This document shows positions 26,048 to 36,757 of a DNA stretch of 64,000 nucleotides, in pieces; the stretch's first letter is position 1, and the number at the start of each line of letters is the position of its first letter. Source of the stretch: Marinicella rhabdoformis (GTDB taxonomy: Bacteria > Pseudomonadota > Gammaproteobacteria > Xanthomonadales > Marinicellaceae); NCBI RefSeq assembly GCF_009671245.1, contig NZ_VTFS01000007.1, positions 1-64,000 on the forward strand, in the 5' to 3' direction. A program made the position numbers and the translations under genes. A model generated the notes under the pieces. That model had not been told where the DNA came from. It did not search any database and saw only the letters and a program-made list of their open reading frames with translations.

Positions 26048-26986
26048 TTACTTAACCTCCTTGTTTTTTTGACTTGCCGATTGATTTTTACAACCCGGAA
26101 AACCCAAGGCTTCGCGTGATTGGTAATACATTTGGGCCACAGATTTCGACATGTGACGCACTTTCAAAATAAATTGTTGGCGTTCTGTTACGCTGATGGC
26201 TTTGCGCGCATCCAACAAATTAAACAAGTGCGATGCTTTCAATGCTTTTTCATAAGCCGGTAAAGGCAGTTCTTTTTCTATCAAGGTCAAACAAGCCGCT
26301 TCAGCTTCATCGAAGGCTTTGAATAATTCAGGCACATTGGCGTGTTCAAAGTTATAAGTTGATTGTTCCACTTCGTTTTGGTGATAGACATCGCCATAGG
26401 TGACCGTGCCGTTCGGTGTCTCTGCCCACACCAAGTCAAAGATGCTGTCTTTGTTCTGTAAATACATGGCTAACCTTTCAAGACCATAAGTGATTTCACC
26501 CATCACTGGTTTACACTCGATGCCGCCGACTTGTTGGAAATAAGTGAACTGCGTGACTTCCATCCCATTCAACCAAATTTCCCAGCCCAAACCCCAAGCA
26601 CCTAAAGTCGGTGATTCCCAGTTGTCTTCGATGAACCTGATGTCATGCTCTAACACATCAATACCAATGGCTTTCAAAGATTCCAAGTACAACTCCTGAA
26701 TGTTATCAGGCGATGGCTTCAAGGCCACTTGAAACTGGTAATAATGTTGTAAGCGGTTTGGGTTCTCACCGTATCGGCCATCGGTTGGGCGGCGACAAGG
26801 TTGCACATAAGCCGCATTCCAAGGCTCAGGGCCAATAGAACGCAAGAAAGTTGCTGGGTGAAAAGTGCCCGCGCCGACTTCTAGGTCCAATGGTTGAATG
26901 ATGACGCAGCCGTTATCGGCCCAGAATTGTTGTAATTTGAGTATCAGTTCTTGAAACGTCAGTGCTGATTTTTGGCTGTTTTCCAT
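26048..26986 (-). CDS. glyQ: glycyl-tRNA synthetase alpha subunit
   Basis: A 312-residue catalytic subunit. [54 protein letters not shown] and [20 protein letters not shown] are all typical. The start at 26986 is chosen because the promoter at 27017-27045 lies just upstream; a frame extending to 27283 would begin before the promoter and adds about 100 unrelated residues. It works as a complex with GlyS. Confidence 0.97.
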   Translation of the reverse strand: MENSQKSALTFQELILKLQQFWADNGCVIIQPLDLEVGAGTFHPATFLRSIGPEPWNAAYVQPCRRPTDGRYGENPNRLQHYYQFQVALKPSPDNIQELYLESLKAIGIDVLEHDIRFIEDNWESPTLGAWGLGWEIWLNGMEVTQFTYFQQVGGIECKPVMGEITYGLERLAMYLQNKDSIFDLVWAETPNGTVTYGDVYHQNEVEQSTYNFEHANVPELFKAFDEAEAACLTLIEKELPLPAYEKALKASHLFNLLDARKAISVTERQQFILKVRHMSKSVAQMYYQSREALGFPGCKNQSASQKNKEVK

Positions 26987-27016
26987 GCTGTAAACAGGGG
27001 TTTGTAAAAGTTCGAG

Positions 27017-27045
27017 ATTATACCTAAGCTGCCGGCTTTTCCCAA
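27017..27045 (-). promoter_or_regulatory. promoter of glyQS
   Basis: On the minus strand TTGGGA (27040-27045) and TATAAT (27017-27022) are separated by exactly 17 bases. Transcription should start near 27010, about 24 bases before the glyQ ATG. Confidence 0.75.
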
Positions 27046-27171
27046 TCAATTCGCCATCAAATCGCATGGTGTTTGTGAAATCTACGGTGGCTTTTGCTAA
27101 AATCAAGAATAAACCAACACTTGAACCCGCTTTTGATTCATTTTTTAACACCACCATAAGGCAACACAACC

Positions 27172-30100
27172 ATGAAAAAATCAAAAATCCTAGCCTGTTT
27201 ACTTTTTGTTTCACCACATGTTTGGGCGACACCCGAAGCCTATCCCGGTTTGGCTGCAGATGCTTATCATCCACTATTAACACAACAACTAAAAAATAAA
27301 AGCAACAAGCTCACGCTGCCCCTTTTCAATGCCGAATTTACCATTCCACAAGGCTTAGAAAAGAATAAGTCAACCAATGGTGACATCAGCTTTGAACAAC
27401 ACAATGAATTTGGCCACATCAATGTCACGGTTGGTAACAACAGCATATTCGGCGATTGGCACCACAAAGGTAAAGACTACCGATTTACCACAGACAAATC
27501 CGGTTCGTGGCTGATTGAGCTACCCTCCAACCACCTGATACAAGATGCTTGCGGCACAGAACACCACAGCCACGAAACCCTAAAAGACTTACCCATAGCC
27601 AATAAACAAGCCGCTGGGACGGTGATTGATATTTTGGTCGTCCACAACCGCGCTTTGGCTTTGCGTTACCCCGGTAACCTGATGCAAACACGCATCAATC
27701 ACTACATGCACGTGGCTAACCAAACCTTTGCCAATTCAGGTCTGGATTTAGCAGCTCGCTTGGTCGGTATCGAAGAACTGCCCTACAATCACAACAACTC
27801 AAACAACGACATGCTTTCACACATGCGTTCTACCATCAGCAATCAAGCGGTATTTACAGGCCTTCAAGACTTACCAGAAATGCGTGAGAACACAGGTGCA
27901 GATTTAATCATCGCCATCAGGCCACATGACATCCAAACTCGTGGCAACTGTGGCTTGGCTTATTACCCAACACCAGGCTTCGATGCCAGTTATGGCATGA
28001 ACATGGTGTCCGATGGCATGAGCAGTTGGTCACTGTGTTCGGACCAAGTGTTTGTTCATGAAATTGGTCATAACCTGGGAGCGGCACACCAATACGGTGC
28101 CGGTGGTGGCACATTCCAAGCACAAGGTTCAGCCTTTATTAAAATGTTTCAATTCAACACCGTGATGGGGTCTTTTGGTACTGGCCAAAACAACAGAAGC
28201 AAACGCATGCCGATGTTTTCTAACCCAAGTTTGATGTGTGGTGGTTATGCTTGTGGCGTCAGCAGTGGTTCGGAACCGAGTAACAACACCGCAGTCATCA
28301 ACAGCACCATGAATTCAGTGGCCAACTACATGCCCAACAGCAGTTCTGCGCCACAACCTGCTGACTACCAAAGAAGTGAACGAGATTTTGACCATGATGG
28401 TGTCAATGATTGGCATGACCATTTCCCTTTTGATGCCAGCGAATCAGCCGATGCAGATTTGGATGGCACAGGCGACAACAGCGATGCTTTTCCCAATGAC
28501 CCCGCAGAACAAACAGATTCTGATCAAGATGGGGTTGGTAACAACAGTGACAATGACGATGACGGTGATGGTAGAAGTGATGCCAATGACGCCTTCCCTT
28601 TGAATGCTTCAGAACAAAATGACAGTGACTCAGATGGTGTGGGCGATGGCGGTGATGCTTTTCCAAACAACCCGGCGGAACAACATGATTTTGATAACGA
28701 TGGCACAGGCGATCATGCAGATCGCGATGACGACAATGATGGCACCGAAGACCTGTTGGACGGTGTGATTGTCTACCGACAAGACCTTTTGGTCATCAAT
28801 GAGGGTGACAACCGCATTTTGCGTTTTGATGCCCAAACAGGACGATCATTAGGCATTGAAGTGCTACCTGAAGATGGTTTGCTGACATTTCAATCTGACA
28901 TGAGCTACGATGCAGAAAATCAACTGCTTTATTACACCAGCGCCAGCGGTGTCAAAGTGAAGAACTTGATGCAACGTGATGGCAGCGACATGTTGATACC
29001 CGCTTACCCCCAAAGCGCTGTCGCTCAGACCAGTTTAGGAACTGGTTTCCCAACGGCTTTATTTAAACCCAGTGGCATGCCTTTGTTGGTTTCAAAGATT
29101 GATCGAGGCACTTTAAGCTTATTCGAGACACAAAACCCCAGGGCCATCAGTGAACAAGGTGATTGGTTTGTCACTTCTTCATCCAGAGAAGAGTCATTTA
29201 TTGACATAGAATATGATTCAAACTTCTATTTGCTCGGCCTCGAAGGTCGCATTTATAGAGGCATCAACGGCAGTTTCAATCAACTGAGTCCACTTAATTT
29301 CCGCGAAGCCGTCGATATGACCATTTTACCCAATGGCCATTTGCTGGTTTCTGATTACCAAAAAAAACAACTGATTGAAGTCAATGAGAACAGCGGTGAA
29401 ATGCTGGGTATTTTTGCCAACATGACCGTTCTCGGACTAGGCAAACCTTCTGGCATGAACGTCACCCAAGACAATGTGCTGTTAGTTGCCACCAAAGACG
29501 ACAATAAAATTCACCGCTTTGATGCCATCAATGGTGACTATTTGGGCGTGCTTGTGGATGGATTGGGTTTAAACAAACCTCACAAGACTTTGTTGGTACC
29601 CAGCCTTCAAGACCGCTTCCACAACGATGCAGGCAAAGTGATTCGACCCAATGCCGGACAATGGTTTGCTCAATCGTCGGCTGGCCGTGGTTTTGATATT
29701 GAAGTGGTGGGAAATCGACTGAACGTGATTTGGTACACTTTCGACAGCAATGGACAGCCTACCTGGTACATCAGTGCCGGTGATTTGGATGGTTTCAATT
29801 ACTATTCGAGCCTTGGCAAAACACAACAATTAGACATCGATACCGTAACTTTAGATGATATTGGCACCTTGGACATCACTTTTCTGAATGAACGACAAGC
29901 TGAAATCACTTGGTCAGTTGGATTATTGTCTGGTACCGAATTGATTGAATGGCACCCTTTCAATGGAGAACCAGAAATCAACAACTATACGGGCCTGTGG
30001 GGCAGGCCTGACGGCCCAGGTTGGGGCATCAGTTTGGCCACTGTTGGAGAAACCTCAGTTTCAATCGCCTTTATTTATGATGAAATGGGCGAACCACGCT

Positions 30101-30357
30101 GGGTGATCAGCACACCTTTTGAAGGCCAGTCTCCACTCCAGTTTGATTATTTATATGTCACCAGTGACACCTTGTGTCCCAGTTGTTCTGGTGTTTCTGA
30201 TTTTGAGGCCGCTCCCGCTGGCAGCATGTTGATGTCATTCGGCAACAACCCCTATTGGGACAGCGACATCACTTTTCCTCAGCCCATCAATGGTGTATGG
30301 CAAATGGATGGCGTACCTTTGACCCGTTTTTCTTCTGAACCAACGAGGCCACGATAA
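27172..30357 (+). CDS. secreted reprolysin-like metalloprotease with calcium-binding repeats
   Basis: A 1061-residue exported protease with signal peptide [19 protein letters not shown]. The zinc site [11 protein letters not shown] is near residues 294-304, and VMGSFG follows as the Met-turn. A propeptide-like region precedes it. Residues about 400-525 are Asp-rich thrombospondin type-3-like repeats ([35 protein letters not shown]) that bind calcium. Then comes a propeller-like stretch ([26 protein letters not shown]) and a C-terminal beta domain with [17 protein letters not shown] and a Trp-rich repeat of it. It should degrade extracellular proteins. It diverges from glyQS. Confidence 0.93.
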   Translation: MKKSKILACLLFVSPHVWATPEAYPGLAADAYHPLLTQQLKNKSNKLTLPLFNAEFTIPQGLEKNKSTNGDISFEQHNEFGHINVTVGNNSIFGDWHHKGKDYRFTTDKSGSWLIELPSNHLIQDACGTEHHSHETLKDLPIANKQAAGTVIDILVVHNRALALRYPGNLMQTRINHYMHVANQTFANSGLDLAARLVGIEELPYNHNNSNNDMLSHMRSTISNQAVFTGLQDLPEMRENTGADLIIAIRPHDIQTRGNCGLAYYPTPGFDASYGMNMVSDGMSSWSLCSDQVFVHEIGHNLGAAHQYGAGGGTFQAQGSAFIKMFQFNTVMGSFGTGQNNRSKRMPMFSNPSLMCGGYACGVSSGSEPSNNTAVINSTMNSVANYMPNSSSAPQPADYQRSERDFDHDGVNDWHDHFPFDASESADADLDGTGDNSDAFPNDPAEQTDSDQDGVGNNSDNDDDGDGRSDANDAFPLNASEQNDSDSDGVGDGGDAFPNNPAEQHDFDNDGTGDHADRDDDNDGTEDLLDGVIVYRQDLLVINEGDNRILRFDAQTGRSLGIEVLPEDGLLTFQSDMSYDAENQLLYYTSASGVKVKNLMQRDGSDMLIPAYPQSAVAQTSLGTGFPTALFKPSGMPLLVSKIDRGTLSLFETQNPRAISEQGDWFVTSSSREESFIDIEYDSNFYLLGLEGRIYRGINGSFNQLSPLNFREAVDMTILPNGHLLVSDYQKKQLIEVNENSGEMLGIFANMTVLGLGKPSGMNVTQDNVLLVATKDDNKIHRFDAINGDYLGVLVDGLGLNKPHKTLLVPSLQDRFHNDAGKVIRPNAGQWFAQSSAGRGFDIEVVGNRLNVIWYTFDSNGQPTWYISAGDLDGFNYYSSLGKTQQLDIDTVTLDDIGTLDITFLNERQAEITWSVGLLSGTELIEWHPFNGEPEINNYTGLWGRPDGPGWGISLATVGETSVSIAFIYDEMGEPRWVISTPFEGQSPLQFDYLYVTSDTLCPSCSGVSDFEAAPAGSMLMSFGNNPYWDSDITFPQPINGVWQMDGVPLTRFSSEPTRPR

Positions 30358-30369
30358 ATAAAAGCCAAA

Positions 30370-30402
30370 AAAAAGCACAGCTTGTTTAGGCTGTGCTTTT
30401 TT
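30370..30402 (+). terminator. rho-independent terminator
   Basis: AAAAGCACAGC and GCTGTGCTTTT form a perfect stem with an 8-base loop, ending in six Ts. It lies 13 bases after the metalloprotease stop. The A run before the stem would also let it work on the minus strand. Confidence 0.93.
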
Positions 30403-30432
30403 CATTTACGACTTAATCATTAATATTTTCTA

Positions 30433-30593
30433 CCCGTGGTGCATTTGAAGCAGGCAAACTTGAAAAATATCGCATTTTATTGAATTTTGTCTATTTTCAA
30501 ACTTCGTTTGAACCCGCTTCGCTATGGATTACCCGGTCAAGCCGGGTAATGACGGTGTTTTTTTGTTGGAAAAACTCCCAAATGCACCACGGG
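30433..30593. mobile_element. 161-bp MITE-like element
   Basis: Perfect 14-bp terminal inverted repeats, CCCGTGGTGCATTT (30433-30446) and its complement (30580-30593), bound a 161-bp non-coding segment. Both ends are flanked by the same 9 bases, TATTTTCTA (30424-30432 and 30594-30602), a clean target-site duplication. Inside is a 9-bp palindrome, ATTACCCGG/CCGGGTAAT (30528-30550). There is no transposase; it must be moved in trans. A 9-bp duplication occurs in several IS families (for example IS1, IS4), so the parent cannot be named. Confidence 0.85.
30528..30550. repeat. palindrome inside the MITE-like element
   Basis: ATTACCCGG-TCAAG-CCGGGTAAT is a perfect 9-bp hairpin followed by GACGG. 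It resembles the GTCATTACCCGG-type repeats scattered in intergenic regions of proteobacteria. Confidence 0.6.
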
Positions 30594-30607
30594 TATTTTC
30601 TATTATT

Positions 30608-32815
30608 TTATTCTTTGATACCGGCCAGTTTCAGTAAAAACGTATAATCCTGCGCGGTTTCTTTTTGACTGGCAAATCGACCAGATGCACCACCGTGGCC
30701 GGTGTCCATATTGGTTCTCATCATCAACACATTATCATCTGTTTTCAGTTCACGGAGTTTTGCCGCCCACTTTGCTGGTTCCCAGTACTGCACTTGAGAA
30801 TCATGTAAACCGGTCGTAATCAACATATTGGGGTAATCTTGTGCTTTGACTTGATCATATGGAGAATAAGACAACATGTAGTCGTAAGAGTCTTTGTTTT
30901 TTGGGTTACCCCATTCATCAAACTCACCGGTAGTCAATGGAATGTCTTCATCTAACATGGTGGTTACCACATCAACAAAAGGCACTGCCGCAATCAAACC
31001 GTGGTATAACATGCCATTCATGTTAGCCACAGCACCCATCAACAAGCCACCAGCTGAGCCACCCCAACCATAAACCCTTTTGTGGTCACCGTAACCTTTG
31101 TTCAACAACGCTTGGGTGGCATCAATGTAATCAGTAAACGTGTTTATTTTATTAAACATTTTTCCATCTTCATACCAGGCACGACCTTTGGCTTGAGAGC
31201 CTCGAATGTGTGCAATCGCAAAAACAAACCCACGATCTAACAGTGACAACCTGCTAGATGAAAAATATGGGTCAACTGAAGAACCATACGAGCCATAGGC
31301 ATAAACCAACAAAGGACGTTTATTCAATTCACCTATATCTTTTTTATACACCAAAGATACCGGCACCATCGCACCATCACGGGCTTCGATTTCAAACCTT
31401 TCTGACTGGTATTTTTCAGGATGGTATTCACCGTTGATTTTATTTTGCTTCAAGACTGTTTTTTCATCAGTATCTAAGTCAATTTCAACAATACTACTTA
31501 ATTGCGTCAAGCTGCTGTAACTGTACCGCAAAACATTGTGGCTTTGTTCAGGGTTATTGTCAGTCCACATCGTATAAGCTGCTTCTTCAGAATCCAAAAC
31601 TTTAGATTCGCCAGAAGTCCAATTGATGGCTTTGATGTGTTTCAAACCACTGCTTCTTTGGTCAATCACGAGCCAATCCTTGAATGTTTCTACGCCATAA
31701 ATCAAGGTTTCATCATCGTGTGGCACCACTTCTTTCCACAAAGACTTATCAGCATCGGCACCAATCTTGGTTTTCATGATGCGGAAATTTTTCGCCTGCC
31801 AATTGGTATTGATGATGAACTCACCGTTGAAGTCTTCTACTTCGTATTCATGGTCTTTTTCTCTGGGTAAAACTGACTTAAATTCACCCAGTGGGTCATC
31901 TGCTGATAAATACATGGCCTCTGAATTGGTGGTTGAGCCTGCTTGAATCATGATAAAGTCATTAGATCTTGATGTATAACAGCTGATGTAAAACGTGTTA
32001 TCAGCTTCTTCATAAACCAACACATCGTCTTCTACTGACGTACCCAAGACATGTCTATACACCTGGTAAGGCAATAAAGTGGTTGGATGCTTTCGGGTAT
32101 AGAACAGGGTTTTGTTGTCTTTCGCCCAAGCCACAGATCCTGTCGTGTTTTCAATCACATCAGGTAACAGCTTACCTGTATTTAAGTCCTTGAAATATAG
32201 ATTGTATTTTCGACGGCTAACCGTATCTTCTGAGTAAGCCAAAATTTCATGGTTATGACTGATGGCTTGGTTATTACTTGAGTAATAGGCATGGTCTTTG
32301 GCCAAAATATTAACATCCAGAATCACCTCTTCATCAGCTGCCATGTCATTCAACTTGCGCGCATAAATAGGATACTCTTTTCCTGATTCATAGCGTGAGT
32401 AGTACCAATAATTCTTTAATTTCACTGGCACAGATTCATCGTCTTGAATCATGCGACCCACAATTTCTTCATACACTTTTTCAGTCAACGCAACACTGTC
32501 AGCCATTTGGGCATCTGCGTAATCATTTTCAGCATTCAAATAGCCCAACACGTCTTCATCTTCTCTGCTGTCATCACGTAACCAATGGTAGTTATCAATT
32601 CGTTCATCTCCGTGTTGTGTAAAAGTGTGCGGCACTTTTTTAGGCTGAGGTGCTTTGATTGTCGTATCAAAAGGTTTCATATCATGTTTTTCCTTTGTTG
32701 TGATTTCTTTGGCAATCGCTTTTTCTACCCTTTGAGTCTCTGTTGTAGTTTCATTCTGACAGGCTGAAACAAACACAAACGATGCCAATGTGATAATTTT
32801 TATGTGGGCTTTCAT
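30608..32815 (-). CDS. oligopeptidase B, lipoprotein form (S9A family)
   Basis: A 735-residue serine peptidase. The start at 32815 gives a lipoprotein signal with lipobox VSAC (Cys near residue 19), so the enzyme is anchored in an envelope membrane; the ATG at 32851 would hide this. The propeller domain begins after HGDERIDNYHWLRDDSRED. The catalytic Ser is in GWGGSAGGLLMG near 587 and the His in MDTGHGG near 708. Oligopeptidase B cleaves short peptides after Lys or Arg. It is transcribed divergently from an ECF sigma gene. Confidence 0.94.
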   Translation of the reverse strand: MKAHIKIITLASFVFVSACQNETTTETQRVEKAIAKEITTKEKHDMKPFDTTIKAPQPKKVPHTFTQHGDERIDNYHWLRDDSREDEDVLGYLNAENDYADAQMADSVALTEKVYEEIVGRMIQDDESVPVKLKNYWYYSRYESGKEYPIYARKLNDMAADEEVILDVNILAKDHAYYSSNNQAISHNHEILAYSEDTVSRRKYNLYFKDLNTGKLLPDVIENTTGSVAWAKDNKTLFYTRKHPTTLLPYQVYRHVLGTSVEDDVLVYEEADNTFYISCYTSRSNDFIMIQAGSTTNSEAMYLSADDPLGEFKSVLPREKDHEYEVEDFNGEFIINTNWQAKNFRIMKTKIGADADKSLWKEVVPHDDETLIYGVETFKDWLVIDQRSSGLKHIKAINWTSGESKVLDSEEAAYTMWTDNNPEQSHNVLRYSYSSLTQLSSIVEIDLDTDEKTVLKQNKINGEYHPEKYQSERFEIEARDGAMVPVSLVYKKDIGELNKRPLLVYAYGSYGSSVDPYFSSSRLSLLDRGFVFAIAHIRGSQAKGRAWYEDGKMFNKINTFTDYIDATQALLNKGYGDHKRVYGWGGSAGGLLMGAVANMNGMLYHGLIAAVPFVDVVTTMLDEDIPLTTGEFDEWGNPKNKDSYDYMLSYSPYDQVKAQDYPNMLITTGLHDSQVQYWEPAKWAAKLRELKTDDNVLMMRTNMDTGHGGASGRFASQKETAQDYTFLLKLAGIKE

Positions 32816-32901
32816 GGTTATTAGTCGTTTTAAAGAAGCGAAAGGATACAATAGTTGAACTATTTTTGAAATATATTAGCTAAGAACAGGTCTTTTGGCA
32901 T

Positions 32902-33417
32902 ATGAACAATAAACAACGTAAATTCGACGCTTTACTTGGCCACTTGTATGATGACCTCTATCGTTTTGCTTTTTGGTTAGGTAAAGATGAGCACATGGCT
33001 AAAGACTTAGTGCAAGAAACATACCTCCGTGCTTGGCGCTCCATTAATTCATTGAAAGATGAAAAGGCTGCCAAGAGTTGGGTTTTTACCATTTTAAGAC
33101 GCGAGTTTGCCCGACAGTTTGAAAAAAAACGCCCCATCACCCAAAGCATAGACGATCTAAACTATGACATAGAAGACATTAAACACCGCACACCTGAACA
33201 AGTCATGGACATAAAAATCACTCAAAACGCCATGATGGCTCTGGAGCCTAAATACGCAGAACCTTTGTTACTTCAAATCATTGGCGGTTTCAGTTGTGAC
33301 GAAATTGCTGAGCAGTTAGGCGTTTCGCATTCTGCAGTTATGACACAATTATTCCGCGCCAGAAAACAATTAAAATCTAAATTAGAAAAAAACAGCCAAA
33401 TAGGAAATCAGGCATGA
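32902..33417 (+). CDS. ECF RNA polymerase sigma factor
   Basis: A 171-residue sigma-70 protein. Region 2 contains HLYDDLYRFAFWLGKDEHMAKDLVQETYLRAW, and region 4 has CDEIAEQLGVSHSAVMTQLFRARKQL. It overlaps the next gene by 4 bases (ATGA), which encodes a DUF3379 membrane protein, the usual partner and likely anti-sigma factor. It diverges from oligopeptidase B. Confidence 0.95.
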   Translation: MNNKQRKFDALLGHLYDDLYRFAFWLGKDEHMAKDLVQETYLRAWRSINSLKDEKAAKSWVFTILRREFARQFEKKRPITQSIDDLNYDIEDIKHRTPEQVMDIKITQNAMMALEPKYAEPLLLQIIGGFSCDEIAEQLGVSHSAVMTQLFRARKQLKSKLEKNSQIGNQA

Positions 33418-34109
33418 ACTTTACTGAATTCAAACAAACACTCGATGCCAACCCATATGCAGACGATCCTGCATTTATCCACGCCCGTAACCATGACCCC
33501 ATGTGTAAAGCCGCCTATATCAAAGCCATGGCTGAAGAACAAGTGTTGGCTGATGCCTTGAACATCGAAGTACCTCCGCACTTCAAGAATGCTGTCATCA
33601 TGAATCAAAGCTTTGCCACCAGAAGCATCAGCGCACCACATTATTGGGCTGCTGCAGCTTCTGTGGCAATCATCATGACCATTAGCCTGCTTTTTTTTGG
33701 ACCCAAACCAACCAGCGACTTAGAAGATTTTATCAACGAAGCATTGGTCATGGAACCCACCGTTTATATGTCCGAAGATGAGATTCCTCACGACCAGTTA
33801 AAGCCTTTATTTGCCAGTTTAGGCACACAAATTTCCAACGACCTTGGGCGTGTACATTTTATGAAGCTGTGCCCAACTTTAGATGGTGAAGGCGCACGCA
33901 TGGTCTTTATGAATGATTATAATCAACCCATCACCGTACTTTATATGCCTCACTCAACTGTTGAAAACACGATAAAAATGCAAATGAGTGGATTCAAAGG
34001 AAAAATTATCGCCTTGGATAAAGGGTCTGCAGCCATCATTGCCCGACCCCATGAACAAACAGCTCAGATTGAACAATCTTTAATTAACAACCTGAAAAAC
34101 GTCAATTAA
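33414..34109 (+). CDS. DUF3379 protein, probable anti-sigma factor
   Basis: A 231-residue protein. The soluble N-terminus has the short helical segment FTEFKQTLDANPYADDPAF and CKAAYIKAM, and a membrane helix is at about residues 75-95 (AAASVAIIMTISLLFFG). The C-terminal domain would be periplasmic. DUF3379 proteins are encoded directly after ECF sigma factors in several gammaproteobacteria, as here with an ATGA overlap. A zinc-binding HxxxCxxC motif of classical ZAS anti-sigma factors is not visible, so the mode of inhibition is uncertain. Confidence 0.88.
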   Translation: MNFTEFKQTLDANPYADDPAFIHARNHDPMCKAAYIKAMAEEQVLADALNIEVPPHFKNAVIMNQSFATRSISAPHYWAAAASVAIIMTISLLFFGPKPTSDLEDFINEALVMEPTVYMSEDEIPHDQLKPLFASLGTQISNDLGRVHFMKLCPTLDGEGARMVFMNDYNQPITVLYMPHSTVENTIKMQMSGFKGKIIALDKGSAAIIARPHEQTAQIEQSLINNLKNVN

Positions 34110-34179
34110 CATTTCAGTTATGACATCAAAGTAAAAGCTTGTTAAAATACCAACATTAGCGTTATTAACAGGAATTTCC

Positions 34180-36489
34180 ATGGACACGAAAAAATGGGCT
34201 TTATTAGCGGCTGCCATGTTCACCGCTCAAGCCGGAGCACAAGACCAAACAAACATCACAGGATCTGAAGATCAAATCAACTTTGCTTACGCTGGAGATG
34301 ACAGCAGACTGGGCATTGGCGTTGATAATGAAGGAGAAATTGTTGCCGACTTTCTGAAATCATTTCATACCGACTGGAACCGCAACTGGATGGGTGAGTT
34401 TTGGTACTCCGATGGCGCGGGTGGCTTGAAGCTGGATTTCCATCGTTTATCTGGAGCCAATCAAAAAGGTGACTTAATCACCAATGAAGATAATTTGCGT
34501 ATTTGGAAATATTTTGCAGCAGTCGATCAAAACACATTTGATGACCGTAAATTTACTTTGGGCTTTGGTTCAGAAGCAAAAGACTTTTTCTGGAATGTGA
34601 ATGGCAGCAAGGCCATCACGGGTGAACGACTGGCCAACACAAGTGTCACTGTTGCCAATAACACCTTGTTTGGCAGCGATACCATAGGTGACTTTTCACA
34701 AGCTCAAGACATAGAAACCATCATAAGAACCTTTGAACACCCCTATGACTGGGGACTGGGTGGCCGCTTAGGTAAATACTTTGAACAAAGCATGTTCAGA
34801 CTGACAGGTGGTCTAGACTACGAAGAAGGTGACTTTGGTTCTGACCAATTCACAGGCAGTGTCAATTTGGAAAAATACTTTAAAGACTCACCACACAGTT
34901 TGGCATTGAATGTTGAACAAATCAGTAAAAGTGGACAGTTTGAAACCGATAAGTCAGATACAAGAGCGAACGTCATGTATCGGTATGACTTCGGCAAAAA
35001 CCACCAACCCACAACAGTAGCTGAAGAAGTTCAGGTGATAGATGAAGAGCGTTTGGCGCAATTGAAACTTGAAAACCGAAAAGTTGTTCAACATGAAATC
35101 AGCTTGGCCTCTACCGCTTTCTTTGACTTAGATTCTGATGTCATCAGAAACGACGCTGAATCTGAGTTAATGAAGTTAATCGACGCGTTGAAAGAGACTG
35201 ACCTAGCCAGCAGCATCAGTATTGTTGGCCATACCTGTGACATTGCATCAAAATCATACAATCAAGATTTATCTGAAAGGCGTGCTGAAAGTGCCAAAAA
35301 CTTCTTAGCCCGCAATGGTGTTGCAGAAGCTGCCATTTTGGCTTCAGGTAAAGGTGAAACAGCACCCAAATTTGACAACAATGACCCTGTAGAAAAAGTT
35401 AAAAACAGACGCGTTGAAATATCTTTCTTAACCATTGAGGAAGAGTTCAAAGAAGTGGATATTGCTGATGAAGACCTGCCCATGAAATGGGTGACTAAAG
35501 AAGTTGAAGCACCTGCCGCATGGATTAATCGTGCGCTGAACACGCCTGCTAAACACAAGCGTACAGTTGACGTTTACAAATACCAAGAAACTGAAACCAA
35601 CACCTCTTTAGGTGAAAAGGTTTATTTAAACCAAGCGCCTAGCGCCAATGACGATAGCTTTTCTGTTCCTAGGACGACTGTCATTATGATGTTAGACGTA
35701 TTGGCCAATGATTCAGATCCTGACGCGGGTGACACACTGACCATCATTGACAACACACAACCCAGTAATGGAACAGTCAGTAATAACGGTGGTTCTCTGT
35801 CATACGCTTTAGACCCAGGGTTTATTGGTACCGAAACTTTTACCTATACTGTAGAAGACAATGACGGACTGACATCGACTGCTACTGTGACCGTCACTGT
35901 TGACAACATGCTACCGGTTGCAACTGCTGATTCTGCAAACATTCAAACTGGTGTGGCCAGCATTGTAGACTATAGAACCAATGATTATGACCCAGATGGC
36001 GAGGTGTCCGACTTGACATTGACCTCTATCGATAACAGCAATCCAGATTTAGAAATTGCTGACAATGGAAACGGTACTTTAACGATTACAGCACTGAATG
36101 GCTATACAGGCACAACTGAGTTTACATACACCATCACTGATGCAGATGGTGGCACAGCAACAGCAACCATTGTTGTGACCGTCACCAGCGGACCGCCTGT
36201 GGGCAACAACCAGCCGCCTGTGGCGCAAGCTGACTCATATTTCACGATTGTTAATCAATCCAAAGTCATCAACCCACTTGAAAATGACACTGATCCTGAC
36301 GGTGACAACATCACTTTAGTTTCTGTTGACTCAAGTAATGCATTAGGCACAGTTACTGACATTCAAGCTGATGGCAGCATGACATACACACCACCTGCTA
36401 ACTGGTGTGGAACTGACACGTTCACTTACACCATTACCGATGGTGAATTTGAAGTCACAACAACTGTTCAAATCAGCATCATTGACTGA
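34180..36489 (+). CDS. OmpA-family protein with C-terminal Ig-like repeats
   Basis: A 769-residue exported protein. A signal peptide (MDTKKWALLAAAMFTAQAGA) is followed by a region (about 22-275) that looks like an outer-membrane beta-barrel: alternating strands, WNRNWMGEFWYSDGAGG. An OmpA-like peptidoglycan-binding domain is at about 300-417 (FFDLDSDVIR, VGHTCDIA, NQDLSERRAESAKNFL, NRRVEI). Three cadherin/VCBS-type Ig-like domains occupy about 485-769 (VLANDSDPDAGDTL, GTETFTYTVEDNDG, NDTDPDGDN). The tail after the peptidoglycan domain is unusual for OmpA proteins. An AGGAA ribosome-binding site precedes the ATG. Confidence 0.92.
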   Translation: MDTKKWALLAAAMFTAQAGAQDQTNITGSEDQINFAYAGDDSRLGIGVDNEGEIVADFLKSFHTDWNRNWMGEFWYSDGAGGLKLDFHRLSGANQKGDLITNEDNLRIWKYFAAVDQNTFDDRKFTLGFGSEAKDFFWNVNGSKAITGERLANTSVTVANNTLFGSDTIGDFSQAQDIETIIRTFEHPYDWGLGGRLGKYFEQSMFRLTGGLDYEEGDFGSDQFTGSVNLEKYFKDSPHSLALNVEQISKSGQFETDKSDTRANVMYRYDFGKNHQPTTVAEEVQVIDEERLAQLKLENRKVVQHEISLASTAFFDLDSDVIRNDAESELMKLIDALKETDLASSISIVGHTCDIASKSYNQDLSERRAESAKNFLARNGVAEAAILASGKGETAPKFDNNDPVEKVKNRRVEISFLTIEEEFKEVDIADEDLPMKWVTKEVEAPAAWINRALNTPAKHKRTVDVYKYQETETNTSLGEKVYLNQAPSANDDSFSVPRTTVIMMLDVLANDSDPDAGDTLTIIDNTQPSNGTVSNNGGSLSYALDPGFIGTETFTYTVEDNDGLTSTATVTVTVDNMLPVATADSANIQTGVASIVDYRTNDYDPDGEVSDLTLTSIDNSNPDLEIADNGNGTLTITALNGYTGTTEFTYTITDADGGTATATIVVTVTSGPPVGNNQPPVAQADSYFTIVNQSKVINPLENDTDPDGDNITLVSVDSSNALGTVTDIQADGSMTYTPPANWCGTDTFTYTITDGEFEVTTTVQISIID

Positions 36490-36757
36490 CCCTTTTGAAC
36501 AATTAAAAGCCAAATACTTGTCAACATTTGACGACAAGTGTTTGGCCATAAAAAAAGCGCTGAATGACAACAATCATTCAGCGCTTTATCAAGTTATCCA
36601 CCAATTAAACGGTTCTGCAGGCAGCTATGGATTTGACGCCATAAGCGAACATTGCTTAAAACTAGAAAACCGCTTAGGTGATTGTCAGGCCATTGACAGC
36701 ACCGTTGAACACTTATCTGTGCAGCTGATTGAAATCATCAATCAAGCCAAGGCTTGA
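36482..36757 (+). CDS. Hpt (histidine phosphotransfer) domain protein
   Basis: A 91-residue single-domain protein with the Hpt signature HQLNGSAGSYGF; the phospho-His is residue 40 counted from the TTG at 36482. The frame is open further upstream and an ATG at 36440 is possible, but TTG at 36482 gives a normal N-terminus (TDPFEQLKAKYL) and overlaps the OmpA gene stop by 8 bases. It would shuttle phosphate between a hybrid kinase and a response regulator; the partner is not identified. Its end overlaps the convergent exosortase gene by 16 bases. Confidence 0.82.
   Translation: MTDPFEQLKAKYLSTFDDKCLAIKKALNDNNHSALYQVIHQLNGSAGSYGFDAISEHCLKLENRLGDCQAIDSTVEHLSVQLIEIINQAKA

Noticed and set aside
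26987-27283. N-terminal extension of glyQ of about 100 residues
   Set aside because: The extension is unlike any glycyl-tRNA synthetase, and a good promoter (TTGGGA-17-TATAAT) lies inside it.
28403-28666. His-rich open frame antisense to the metalloprotease
   Set aside because: It is the complement of the Asp-rich calcium-binding repeats, a typical false ORF.
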